Origin: an uncultured Bacteroidales bacterium
GTDB lineage: Bacteria; Bacteroidota; Bacteroidia; Bacteroidales; Paludibacteraceae
DNA length: 33,606 nucleotides
NCBI GenBank assembly: GCA_902799185.1
Contig: CADBZO010000032.1
Coordinates: 1-33,606, forward strand
Direction of reading: 5' to 3'
Below, in pieces: positions 7,702 to 15,373 of the stretch. The translations under genes were made by a program, and so were the position numbers. How positions within the stretch are numbered: position 1 is the first letter of the stretch; each line of letters opens with the position of its first letter. The notes beneath the pieces are model-generated. The model saw only the letters and a program-made list of their open reading frames with translations, did not search any database and was not told where the DNA came from.

Positions 7702-8772
7702 ATGGTAAATATCTATGATATAGCCCTCTCCTTCCTCTACCGCTCGCGGCTGAGAGGGGCGCTTGCGCTGGTCGGGCATTACGGCTCGGCTCAAGAGGCG
7801 TGGCGGCATCTCGACGAACCGGGAATGACGGAAGCGATGGCACGCGCCGGACAGGAGTGCGAATGGATAAACGAACATGATATCCGTGTCTGGACGCTCA
7901 CGGATGAGGATTACCCCTATCGCTTGAGCCAGTGTCCGGACCGGCCGTTGGTGCTGTACGGCAAAGGTAATCTGCACCCCTCGGACGGACATATTGTCTC
8001 TATCGTCGGTACCCGCCGGCCTACGGAGAACGGAAAGGACCTGACCGCTGCACTCGTCCGCGATTTGCACGAGCGTCTGGACTCGCTGACCATCGTCTCC
8101 GGCGGAGCGTACGGCATAGACATCACCGCCCACCGTGCGGCAATAGAGTTGGGCGTTCCTACGATTATCGTTCCGGCGCATGGTCTGGACCGTATCTATC
8201 CCTATCAGCACCGGCGTGAGGCGGTGGCCTCGCTGGCGCAAGGCGGCCTGTTGACGGAGTTCCCTTCCGGCACGGAGCCTTTTGCTGCCAATTTCGTGCA
8301 GCGTAACCGTATCGTGGCAGGGCTGGCGGACGCCGTCGTGGTGGTGGAGAGCCGGGAGAAAGGCGGCAGTCTCATCACTGCCCGCATGGCGTCCGACTAC
8401 GACCGGGAGCTGTTCGCCTTCCCGGGGCGTCCTGCGGATCTGTCTTCCGTCGGATGCAACACCCTCATCAAACGCCAGCAGGCGCAACTGATCACCTCGG
8501 CGGAGGATCTGATCGACTCCATGGGATGGACTACCAAAGATACTCCGAGACAAGCGGTCCAGACCAGGATGTTCGACCTCATGGAGGACGTCACGCCTGC
8601 CCAACGCACGATCCTGGAGAAACTGCAGGAGGCGGAGGACGGCATGCATATCAACCATATCGTTATGGAGACCGCTCTGCCTTACAGCGACGTCGCTTCT
8701 GACCTGATGATGTTGGAGATGAGTTCCCTTGTACGCAGTCTTCCGGGTGGTTTTTACCGCTTGGTACGATAA
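7702..8772 (+). CDS. dprA: DNA processing protein DprA/Smf
   Basis: 356 residues. DprA loads RecA on incoming single-stranded DNA during transformation. The Rossmann-type DprA domain (about 85-290) shows SIVGTRRPTENG, SGGAYGIDITAHRAAI, PAHGLDRIYPYQHR, LTEFPSGTEPFAANFVQRNRIVAGL and ESREKGGSLITARMA, all standard family blocks. A short N-terminal helical region precedes it. A winged-helix-like C-terminal domain (about 300-356) ends FYRLVR. It directly abuts the VanZ-like gene. No other competence gene is in the window. Confidence 0.95.
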   Translation: MVNIYDIALSFLYRSRLRGALALVGHYGSAQEAWRHLDEPGMTEAMARAGQECEWINEHDIRVWTLTDEDYPYRLSQCPDRPLVLYGKGNLHPSDGHIVSIVGTRRPTENGKDLTAALVRDLHERLDSLTIVSGGAYGIDITAHRAAIELGVPTIIVPAHGLDRIYPYQHRREAVASLAQGGLLTEFPSGTEPFAANFVQRNRIVAGLADAVVVVESREKGGSLITARMASDYDRELFAFPGRPADLSSVGCNTLIKRQQAQLITSAEDLIDSMGWTTKDTPRQAVQTRMFDLMEDVTPAQRTILEKLQEAEDGMHINHIVMETALPYSDVASDLMMLEMSSLVRSLPGGFYRLVR

Positions 8773-8786
8773 AAAATCAGTTTTTT

Positions 8787-8818
8787 CTTGCGTATGTGCA
8801 ATTTTTTTTGTACCTTTG
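8787..8818 (+). promoter_or_regulatory. Bacteroidetes-type promoter
   Basis: CTTG (8787-8790), 20 nt beginning CGTATGTGC, then TACCTTTG (8811-8818). It precedes the small membrane protein and topoisomerase genes by about 50 nt. Confidence 0.75.
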
Positions 8819-8869
8819 TAGCCGATTTGAGAATTCACAATTGCTAAATCATTAAATCGAAATAATATT

Positions 8870-9034
8870 ATGAACGCTTTTTTGAAGTATTTAGGAGTAA
8901 TCCTGGTCGTATTGGGTGTTTTATGCCTCGTGGTTTATAAGTATGCCATGCCTCAGAACTGGCTGTTGATCAGTTCGATGGTATTGGAGGTAGGCGGTAT
9001 TCTTGCCTATATTTTCATCAATAAAAAGGCCTAA
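8870..9034 (+). CDS. Small two-helix membrane protein
   Basis: 54 residues, MNAFLKYLGVILVVLG... to ...YIFINKKA. Two hydrophobic helices (about 7-23 and 32-50) are separated by a short polar loop (YKYAMPQNW). It lies between a promoter at 8787-8818 and the topoisomerase ATG only 7 nt after its stop, so the two are likely co-transcribed. I do not recognise a named family; it looks like a small conserved inner-membrane protein of Bacteroidales. Confidence 0.7.
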   Translation: MNAFLKYLGVILVVLGVLCLVVYKYAMPQNWLLISSMVLEVGGILAYIFINKKA

Positions 9035-9041
9035 CTGACGC

Positions 9042-11657
9042 ATGGCGGGTCAAGGTGGATTCAATGATGCTGTGAAGTATCACTTGACGGGTATGTACCA
9101 GGACTGGTTCCTGGACTATGCCTCGTATGTGATACTGGAGCGTGCCGTGCCGGCGATTGAGGATGGTCTGAAGCCTGTGCAGCGCCGTATCCTCCACGCG
9201 ATGAAAACCGTGGATGACGGCAAGTACAACAAGGTGGCGAACATCGTCGGTCAGACTATGCAGTATCACCCTCACGGTGATGCATCTATCGGCGACGCGC
9301 TGGTCCAGCTGGGCCAGAAGGATCTGCTCATTGACTGCCAGGGTAACTGGGGGAATATACTCACCGGTGACGGAGCCGCCGCGCCCCGTTATATAGAGGC
9401 GCGGCTCTCCAAATTCGCCCTGGAGACGGCCTTCAATCCCAAGACCACCGAGTGGATGAAATCCTATGACGGCCGCAAGAACGAGCCGATCCATCTGCCG
9501 GTGAAGTTCCCGCTGCTGCTGGCGCAGGGCGTAGAGGGTATTGCGGTGGGTCTGAACTCCAAGATCCTGCCCCATAATTTCAACGAACTCTGCGACGCCT
9601 CGCTGGCATACCTCCGCGGACAGGAATTCGCCTTATACCCCGATTTCCCGACGGGCGGCGTGATAGACGTTACCAAATACAACGACGGCGAGCGCGGCGG
9701 GCAGGTGAAGATTCGTGCGCGTATCCAGAAAGCGGACGACAACCGTACCCTGGTCATCACCGAGATACCGTTCGGTACTACGACTTCGAAGATCATCGAG
9801 ACCATCCTCAAAGCCAACCAGAAAGGGAAAATCAAGATCCGTAAGATAGATGATTTTACCGCTGATACGGCGCGTATCGTGGTGCAACTGGCGCCCGGAT
9901 CGTCGTCCGACAAAGCGATAGACGCACTCTATGCCTTCACGGATTGCGAGATCAACGTCAGTCCCAACTGCTGCGTGATAGAGAACAAGAAACCGATCTT
10001 CACCACCGTCAGCAATCTCCTCAGACTCTCCACGGATAACACCAAGGCGCTCCTCAAATGGGAGCTGGAGATAGAGAAAGCCGAGCTGGAGGAGAAGTAT
10101 TTCTACACCTCGCTGGAGAAGATCTTCATCGAGAACCGCATCTATAAGCAGGAGGGCTACGAGACGGCGCCGAACAAGGAGAAACTCATCGAGTTCGTCG
10201 ATACCGCCCTCACGCCCTTCAAACCTCAACTCATCCGCGAGGTGCGCACCGTCTTCGAGATCCGCATGATCCGTATCACCAAGTTCGACTCCAAGAAGGC
10301 GGACGAACTGATGAAGGACCTGGAGAAGAAGATCAAAGCGTGCGTGAAGAACCTCAACCACCTCACGGACTATACCATCTCGTGGTTCGAGATGCTCAAA
10401 TCCAAATACGGCGAGGCGTACCCGCGCCGCACCGAGGTGCGTAATTTCGGCGCTATCAACGTCCAGGCGGTAGTGGAGAACAATGAGAAACTCTATATCA
10501 ACCGCGAGGAAGGCTTTGTCGGCACGGGCCTCAAGAAAGACGAGTACCTGTTCGATTGCTCCGACATTGACGACCTCATCGTCTTCCATAAGGACGGCAA
10601 ATACAAGGTAGTGAAGGTAGCCGAGAAAATCTTTATAGGTACGGATATCCAGTACATAGCCGTCTTCCAACGCGGCGACGAGCGGACGGTCTATAACGTG
10701 GTCTATCGGGACGGCAAGAAAGGCCCCTACTACATGAAACGCTTCAACGTCACGGGTGTCACCCGCGACAAGGAATACGACCTTACGCAAGGCAATCCCG
10801 GCTCGAAGATCATCTATTTTACCGCCAATCCCAACGGGGAGGCGGAGGTGATACGCGTGGCGCTCAAACCCGCGCTGCACCTCAAGAAGCTGGAGGTGCT
10901 CAAAGACCTGTCCGAACTGGCGGTCAAATCCCGTACGGCGAGGGGCAATGTGCTCACCAAATACGAGGTCAAATCCATCACCCTCAAGCAGAAAGGGCAT
11001 TCCACCCTCGGCGGACGCAAAGTATGGTTCGACGCCGATGTGCTGCGTGTCAACTATGACGAGCACGGCGTGTATCTGGGCGAGTTCAATGACGAAGACC
11101 GCATCCTCGTCATCAACACCGACGGTACCTATTATACCACCTCCTTTGACCTTACAGCCCATTTCGATGATAACATCCTCCGTATCGAGAAACTCGATCC
11201 GGAGAAAGTGTGGTCGCTTATCCAATGGAACGGCGAACTCAAATACTACTACGGCAAGCGCTTCCGTCTGGATGACGCCAATGCGAAGGTCCAGTCGCTG
11301 CTGGGCGATGACAAAGACTCGTCCATCACGGTCCTTTCCGACCGCCCGGAGGCTACGTTCCGTGTCAACTTCGCCGATGAGACCAAACCGGCCATGGAGA
11401 TTCTGATGTCGGAGTTCATCGACGAGAAATCCGCCCGTGCCAAAGGCAAACGCGTCACTACGCTCGACGTAGCTTCGGTAGAAGACATCACCCCCGAACC
11501 GGAGCCCGAACCGGAGCCGGAAGAAGACATCCCGGCTTCTCCGGAAACTCAGGAGACTCCGGAAACTCCGGAAACTCCGGAAACGGACTCAATAGAGGTG
11601 GAGGGCGTGAAGATGACCTTTGAGAAACCGGTGGACACCCAGCTGGATCTCTTTTAA
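9042..11657 (+). CDS. parC: DNA topoisomerase IV subunit A (or GyrA-like type IIA subunit)
   Basis: 871 residues. The breakage-reunion domain (about 20-440) carries ERAVPAIEDGLKPVQRRIL, the YHPHGDAS block (75-82) and the active-site tyrosine Y117 in APRYIEARLS. The C-terminal region (about 500-790) is beta-rich and lacks an obvious GyrA box, favouring ParC. The tail is low complexity: PEPEPEPEED followed by repeats of PET, encoded by GGAAACTCC units, then a short conserved-looking end (VEGVKMTFEKPVDTQLDLF). It forms the A2B2 topoisomerase with ParE, which is not in the window. A promoter upstream of the preceding small gene probably drives both. Confidence 0.92.
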   Translation: MAGQGGFNDAVKYHLTGMYQDWFLDYASYVILERAVPAIEDGLKPVQRRILHAMKTVDDGKYNKVANIVGQTMQYHPHGDASIGDALVQLGQKDLLIDCQGNWGNILTGDGAAAPRYIEARLSKFALETAFNPKTTEWMKSYDGRKNEPIHLPVKFPLLLAQGVEGIAVGLNSKILPHNFNELCDASLAYLRGQEFALYPDFPTGGVIDVTKYNDGERGGQVKIRARIQKADDNRTLVITEIPFGTTTSKIIETILKANQKGKIKIRKIDDFTADTARIVVQLAPGSSSDKAIDALYAFTDCEINVSPNCCVIENKKPIFTTVSNLLRLSTDNTKALLKWELEIEKAELEEKYFYTSLEKIFIENRIYKQEGYETAPNKEKLIEFVDTALTPFKPQLIREVRTVFEIRMIRITKFDSKKADELMKDLEKKIKACVKNLNHLTDYTISWFEMLKSKYGEAYPRRTEVRNFGAINVQAVVENNEKLYINREEGFVGTGLKKDEYLFDCSDIDDLIVFHKDGKYKVVKVAEKIFIGTDIQYIAVFQRGDERTVYNVVYRDGKKGPYYMKRFNVTGVTRDKEYDLTQGNPGSKIIYFTANPNGEAEVIRVALKPALHLKKLEVLKDLSELAVKSRTARGNVLTKYEVKSITLKQKGHSTLGGRKVWFDADVLRVNYDEHGVYLGEFNDEDRILVINTDGTYYTTSFDLTAHFDDNILRIEKLDPEKVWSLIQWNGELKYYYGKRFRLDDANAKVQSLLGDDKDSSITVLSDRPEATFRVNFADETKPAMEILMSEFIDEKSARAKGKRVTTLDVASVEDITPEPEPEPEPEEDIPASPETQETPETPETPETDSIEVEGVKMTFEKPVDTQLDLF

Positions 11658-11660
11658 TGA

Positions 11661-11700
11661 TCGATACTTCGATTTCTCGGTATGTCGATATCTCGAAGAA
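11661..11700. repeat. Phased octamer repeat at the start of maf
   Basis: Five 8-nt units each begin TCG: TCGATACT, TCGATTTC, TCGGTATG, TCGATATC, TCGAAGAA. The tract contains the putative maf start codon (11682). Confidence 0.65.
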
Positions 11701-12193
11701 ATATTATCCTTGGTTCCCAAAGCCCCCGTCGGCGCGAACTGCTCGGCGGATTGGATATACCGTTCACGGCTGTCTCCATAGAGGCGGACGAGTCGTATCC
11801 GGAGAACCTGCAGCGCGGAGAGATACCGTATTTCATCTCCCGCGCCAAGGCGGACGCTTATGCACCGAGCCTGCGGCAGGACGATCTGCTCATCACAGCT
11901 GACACCATCGTCTGGGCGGAAGGACGGATGCTTGGCAAACCGCATAGCGAGGCGGAGGCGGTTGAGATGCTGAGGCTGCTCAGCAACAAGACCCATCAGG
12001 TCTATACCGCAGTGACGTTACCCGTTATGTGTCGCGCTACCGCCCGTTTGACAAAGCCGGCGCGTACGGCATTCAGGAATGGATCGGTTACATAGCCTGC
12101 ACCGCCATGAACGGTTCGTATTTCAATGTCATGGGGCTGCCTGTGCATAAGGTATATGAATACTTGAAGAAAAACGGATATTATGAAGATTAG
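11682..12193 (+). pseudogene. maf: Broken maf (nucleotide pyrophosphatase / septum-formation family)
   Basis: The first frame (from 11682) encodes a normal Maf N-terminus: ILGSQSPRRRELLGGL, ESYPENLQRGEIPYFISRAKADAY, ITADTIVW, LGKPHSEAEAVEMLRLLSNKTHQVYTAVTL. At about 12017 homology jumps to another frame: RYVSRYRPFDKAGAYGIQEW, GSYFNVMGLPVHKVYEYL, ending in a stop at 12191-12193. Compared with the usual Maf layout about 27 residues between the two parts are missing, and the remaining 512 nt is not a multiple of three, so an out-of-frame deletion of roughly 80 nt fits. The first frame stops at 12095 after nonsense residues. The end overlaps the next gene. The start also carries an octamer tract. 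An assembly error is the alternative. Confidence 0.82.
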
Positions 12194-13265
12194 ACTGTCT
12201 ATACTTTTTCTCTCGCTGGTGGCGCTGCCTCTTTCTGCGCATCAGTTACCCGACCCGCATTTCGAGCATTGGGGCGATAAGTTCAAGGACGATGTGCAGC
12301 TGACCGACTGGCACGGCTCGAACGTCAGCCAGGCGGGGTTCAAATTTACGTTTATGTTCCGCAAACCCGGCCGTACAGGCTACTGCGCCTATGTAGCGGA
12401 CCAGGCGGTAGGAATACCCAAACTGGGTATCGGCGCTACGGGGCCGGGCTATATGTCGCTGGGGTATCCCTGGCAGTACCTCAAGGGGCTGAACGTGAAC
12501 GGCGCTACGGCGGGTACGGAGGGCGGCATAGCCTGGGCTTACCGGCCGGACACCATGGCTGTTTGGATAAAGCGTACCGGTGAGAATACCGGCAAAGAGG
12601 ATTTTCATCTGCTCTATTATTCCTGGGCGGGCACCGCCAAAGGCTCGGAGTACAAGAACAAGAAAGGCACCTGCACCGTTACCGAACGTACCAACGAGGA
12701 GTCGGATATCCGGCAGGCGACGGACGGCAACGAGTGCGGTACGGCGCAACCCGCCAAACAGATAGCCGAGGGATGGCTTCGCGCAAGAGCCAAATACGAA
12801 GAATGGACGCTCATCAAAGTGCCGGTTCTCTACCGCTCCGACGCACGTCCGGAGATGTGTAACGTCATCTTCTCGGCGGGCAACTATCCCGCTTTTCGCG
12901 CCAATGACGGCCTCTATCCCGGCAACGGACTGTATGTCGATGACGTAGAGCTGATTTATTCGTCGCGGATTGACAAACTGCTGGTTAACGGCGAGGAGTG
13001 GAAGGAATTCAACCCCGATACCGAGAAACTGCAAACGCTCAAACTTTCAAACAGCGAAACGCAAACGATTAAACTTACTGCCCTCCGCGGCGTCGGCTCG
13101 CTGACGAATATAAAAGGTCAGACGGCGCAGTTCAAGGGGCGCAGACTGGATGCCAAAGAGATGAGAGTCACCCCCGGAGAGATCAACGGCAAGCCATGGG
13201 TCATCACCGTCAGAGCCGAAGATGGCTCTTCTACGCATGTCTATAAAATCAAAATTGTCTCGTAA
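12183..13265 (+). CDS. Secreted PCMD-domain protein
   Basis: 360 residues. A signal peptide (MKIRLSILFLSLVALPLSA) supports the ATG at 12183. The body (about 20-258), starting LPDPHFEHWG and including GATAGTEGGIAWAYRPDTMAVWIKR-like and GLYVDDVELIY segments, fits the PCMD beta-sandwich family (putative carbohydrate metabolism domain) of Bacteroidetes surface proteins. A second small domain (about 260-360) resembles the usual PCMD companion with LLVNGEEWKEFNP. The function is unproven; extracellular glycan binding is inferred. It starts inside the maf remnant and its stop overlaps the glycosyltransferase start (TAATG). An AAAC-phased octamer tract encodes LQTLKLSNSETQTIKL. Confidence 0.82.
   Translation: MKIRLSILFLSLVALPLSAHQLPDPHFEHWGDKFKDDVQLTDWHGSNVSQAGFKFTFMFRKPGRTGYCAYVADQAVGIPKLGIGATGPGYMSLGYPWQYLKGLNVNGATAGTEGGIAWAYRPDTMAVWIKRTGENTGKEDFHLLYYSWAGTAKGSEYKNKKGTCTVTERTNEESDIRQATDGNECGTAQPAKQIAEGWLRARAKYEEWTLIKVPVLYRSDARPEMCNVIFSAGNYPAFRANDGLYPGNGLYVDDVELIYSSRIDKLLVNGEEWKEFNPDTEKLQTLKLSNSETQTIKLTALRGVGSLTNIKGQTAQFKGRRLDAKEMRVTPGEINGKPWVITVRAEDGSSTHVYKIKIVS
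13033..13074. repeat. AAAC-phased octamer tract inside the PCMD gene
   Basis: Units AAACGCTC, AAACTTTC, AAACAGCG, AAACGC, AAACGATT, AAAC follow each other in an open frame, at the linker between the two domains of the protein. Confidence 0.5.
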
Positions 13266-14488
13266 TGGATTTCTCATCCTTACATATAGTTGATTATATC
13301 CTCCTTGGGTCGCTTCTGCTGCTTTTTGTGCTGCAGATGTATTTCTATATCCGCTACCTTGCAGCTCCGGCTCGCAAGATGCGTAGAGATAAAAAATCTC
13401 AAATCTCAAATGTCCAATCTCAAATCTCAAATGTCCAATCTCCAATCTCCGAAGGTGTCTCCGTCATCCTCTGTGCGCATAACGAGGGCTATAACCTCTC
13501 GCAGTTCCTGCCTTCGCTTCTTACCCAGGACTATCCGCTCTACGAGGTGATCGTAGTGGATGACGGTTCGGAGGACAACACCCGTGCTGTCGTGGAGTCG
13601 TTCATGGCCAATGACCCGCGTCTGCATCTGACCTTTGTGCCCTGCGGCGCACGCATCGGATCTACCAAGAAACTGGCGCTTACCTTGGGAGCCAAGGCGG
13701 CACAGTACGATCTCCTGTTGCTCACTGACGCCGATTGTGTACCCGAGTCTGACCATTGGATTTCCAAAATGGTAAAAGGCTTCGGGAATGTACAAGGGGA
13801 CAATATACCATCTACTAAGGATATTGTTCTCGGTTTCGGCGCCTATTTTGCAGAGGACGGACATATCAACCGTTTGGTTCGTTACGATACGCTCTTTAAT
13901 GGATTACATTATTTAGGTGCAGCTCTTTGCGGTCACCCCTATATGGGCGTGGGGCGTAATCTGGCATATAGGAAATCGCTTTTCTTTGAGTCCGGCGGGT
14001 TCACCCGGCTTATGACCAACAAAGCCGGAGACGACGACCTCTTTGTCAACCATGTGGCTACACGGGATAACACCTCCGTGATACTCTCACGGGAAAGCTA
14101 TACGTGGTCCGTCTCGAAGAAGACTCTCAAAGAGTGGTGGCAGCAGAAGAGACGTCATCTCTCCGTCTCGCCCGCCTACCGGCCGGTGACGAAGTTCCGT
14201 CTGACCCTCGAACCCCTTACGCGTGGGCTGTTTTACTTGGCGCTGATGGTAGTAATCGCGTATTCCCTTTACTTCCTCCCTTGTGGGGAGGGTAGGGGAG
14301 AGGTGCTGTACATCGCATTGCTTCTCTTCCTCCTCCGATGGCTCGTTCAGACGCTTGTAATAAACGTCTCCGCACGGAGAATGGGACTGCGCACCTTCAG
14401 CCCATGGACTATCCAGTGGTTCGACATCATCCTCCCCCTCGTCAACCTCTGGATGCTCATCGTCCCCAAGAAACACACTAAATGGTAA
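13265..14488 (+). CDS. Membrane family-2 glycosyltransferase
   Basis: 407 residues. An N-terminal membrane helix (about 7-30) precedes a GT2 domain: VSVILCAHNEGYNLSQFL, VIVVDDGSEDNT, a DxD motif in LLTDADC (about 154-160), GDDDLF, and a QQKRRHLS segment equivalent to the QxxRW acceptor motif. Three further hydrophobic segments lie in the last 100 residues. It should transfer a sugar from a nucleotide donor to a lipid or polymer at the inner membrane. It is coupled to the PCMD gene by a one-base overlap. Unusual: three different repeat families are inserted in frame, namely heptamers (residues about 44-62, KSQISNVQSQISNVQSPIS), TGTACAA type (about 174-185, GNVQGDNIPSTKD) and GGGGAGGG type (about 336-347, LPCGEGRGEV). 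Confidence 0.9.
   Translation: MDFSSLHIVDYILLGSLLLLFVLQMYFYIRYLAAPARKMRRDKKSQISNVQSQISNVQSPISEGVSVILCAHNEGYNLSQFLPSLLTQDYPLYEVIVVDDGSEDNTRAVVESFMANDPRLHLTFVPCGARIGSTKKLALTLGAKAAQYDLLLLTDADCVPESDHWISKMVKGFGNVQGDNIPSTKDIVLGFGAYFAEDGHINRLVRYDTLFNGLHYLGAALCGHPYMGVGRNLAYRKSLFFESGGFTRLMTNKAGDDDLFVNHVATRDNTSVILSRESYTWSVSKKTLKEWWQQKRRHLSVSPAYRPVTKFRLTLEPLTRGLFYLALMVVIAYSLYFLPCGEGRGEVLYIALLLFLLRWLVQTLVINVSARRMGLRTFSPWTIQWFDIILPLVNLWMLIVPKKHTKW
13395..13450. repeat. Phased heptamer repeat inside the glycosyltransferase gene
   Basis: Eight consecutive 7-nt units: AATCTCA, AATCTCA, AATGTCC, repeated once exactly as a 21-nt block (13395-13415, 13416-13436), then AATCTCC twice. Because 21 is divisible by three, the frame is kept. 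It encodes a hydrophilic linker after the first membrane helix. Confidence 0.85.
13787..13820. repeat. TGTACAA-family repeat inside the glycosyltransferase gene
   Basis: AATGTACAAGGGGACAATAT at this position matches the intergenic copy at 14855 almost base for base over its first 20 nt, but here it encodes NVQGDNIPSTKD within the GT2 domain. Confidence 0.75.
14273..14306. repeat. GGGGAGGG-type repeat inside the glycosyltransferase gene
   Basis: CTTCCTCCCTTGTGGGGAGG followed by GTAGGGGAGAGGTG is the same repeat family as at 33443-33516. It encodes FLPCGEGRGEV between two membrane helices. Confidence 0.7.
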
Positions 14489-14508
14489 AATAACCAATAT
14501 GTTTAACC

Positions 14509-14526
14509 CTCGGCATAGATGCCGAG
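14509..14526. repeat. CTCGGCAT palindrome
   Basis: CTCGGCATAGATGCCGAG, preceded by GTTTAACC, is nearly identical to the two copies at 33184 and 33221 (which read TATA in the centre and GTTCAACT before). It lies in the short gap between the glycosyltransferase and DUF3467 genes and may act as a weak terminator or RNA-stabilising hairpin. Confidence 0.7.
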
Positions 14527-14544
14527 TATAAAACCTAAAATATT

Positions 14545-14853
14545 ATGGCAGAACAGAAAGAACTGAAAATCAACATCGCCCCGGACAAACAGCAGGGCGT
14601 ATTCGCCAACTTGGCATTGATAGCACATACTCCGACGGAGTTCGTACTCGATTTTGCACAACTCATGCCCGGCGTACCGCAGGCGAATGTGGTGTCCCGC
14701 ATCGTGGTGACGCCCGACCAGGCGAAGAAGATCCTCGGTGCCCTCGGCAATAACATCGCCCAGTACGAGAACAAGTTCGGTACCATCAACCCCGTTGGCG
14801 GTCCCGTCCCCGGCTCCACCATCTCCGTCCCCTTTACCGGCGGCGAAGCCTAA
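14545..14853 (+). CDS. DUF3467-domain protein
   Basis: 102 residues. LKINIAPDKQQGVFANLALIAHTPTEFVLDF and VVSRIVVTPDQAKKILGALGNNIAQYENKFG match the small beta-alpha DUF3467 family found across Bacteroidetes. No function is established. The ATG at 14545 follows an AT-rich leader after the CTCGGCAT palindrome. The C-terminal 20 residues are Gly/Pro rich. It ends one base-pair group before a TGTACAA repeat. Confidence 0.88.
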   Translation: MAEQKELKINIAPDKQQGVFANLALIAHTPTEFVLDFAQLMPGVPQANVVSRIVVTPDQAKKILGALGNNIAQYENKFGTINPVGGPVPGSTISVPFTGGEA

Positions 14854-14854
14854 A

Positions 14855-14890
14855 GGGATGTACAAGGGGACAATGTACAAAGTACAAGGA
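14855..14890. repeat. TGTACAA-family repeat upstream of the four-helix-bundle gene
   Basis: GGATGTACAAGGGGACAATG continues as TACAAAGTACAAGGA. The repeat fills most of the gap between DUF3467 and the four-helix-bundle start codon at 14893. Confidence 0.8.
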
Positions 14891-14892
14891 AA

Positions 14893-15252
14893 ATGGATAA
14901 GGAAGAAATGAAAAAGCGGCATAAGGCATTCGCAATCCGTATAGTACGGATGGTAGATGCTATGCCTCGTACGATTGCCTCCTCTGCCATCGCTCGCCAA
15001 GTGATACGTTCCGGTACTTCTCCTTCGGCTAATTACAGAGCTGCCTGTCTGGCAAAATCAGACAAGGATTTTATCAATAAACTCAAGATGGTGGAAGAGG
15101 AACTGGACGAGACACAGCATTGGCTGGAGTTGATAGTGGATTGTCAGATTCTTCCAGAAGATAGAATGCAGGAGATTATCCATGAATGTTCCGAGTTATT
15201 AGGTATCACTGTCGCCTCAATTGTATCAATGAAAAAAACATTAAATAATTAA
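14893..15252 (+). CDS. Four-helix-bundle (S23 / IVP) family protein
   Basis: 119 residues, basic N-terminus and all-helical. IARQVIRSGTSPSANYRAACLAKSDKDFINKLKMVEEELDETQHWLELI is cut here into its hallmarks: RSGTSPSANYRAA, DFINKL and EELDETQHWLEL, typical of the 23S rRNA intervening-sequence protein family and related to the Avd accessory protein of diversity-generating retroelements. No reverse transcriptase or rRNA is nearby, so it is the stand-alone type of unknown function. It is sandwiched between a TGTACAA repeat (14855-14890) and a repeat array (15272-15370). This placement suggests a link between the protein and the repeats, but that is inference. Confidence 0.87.
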   Translation: MDKEEMKKRHKAFAIRIVRMVDAMPRTIASSAIARQVIRSGTSPSANYRAACLAKSDKDFINKLKMVEEELDETQHWLELIVDCQILPEDRMQEIIHECSELLGITVASIVSMKKTLNN

Positions 15253-15271
15253 CCTTTTAATCTACGCAATT

Positions 15272-15370
15272 TTACATTGTACACTGCGCAAATTGTACAT
15301 TGTACATTGTCAAATATTACATTGTACACTGCGCAAATTGTACATTGTACATTGTCAAATTGTACATTAG
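15272..15370. repeat. Tandem array of a 45-bp TGTACAA-family unit
   Basis: Two copies of a 45-bp unit (15272-15316 and 15317-15361) each read TTACATTGTACACTGCGCAA followed by ATTGTACATTGTACATTGTC and AAATA/AAATT. A partial third piece (TGTACATTAG) runs to 15370. The array lies between the four-helix-bundle stop and the phosphorylase start at 15374. Confidence 0.88.
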
Positions 15371-15373
15371 TTT

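Noticed and set aside
7237..8838. 533-residue minus-strand ORF across VanZ-like and dprA genes
   Set aside because: It runs through two genes with strong sense-strand homology and a gene junction.
9633..11225. 530-residue minus-strand ORF inside parC
   Set aside because: The sense frame encodes clear topoisomerase motifs; the antisense frame has none.
14893..15252. Avd-type accessory gene of a diversity-generating retroelement
   Set aside because: No reverse transcriptase, template repeat or variable repeat pair is visible nearby; it is treated as a stand-alone four-helix-bundle protein.
15272..15370. Possible CRISPR array
   Set aside because: The units are directly adjacent with no unique spacers and no cas genes are present; it is a plain tandem repeat.
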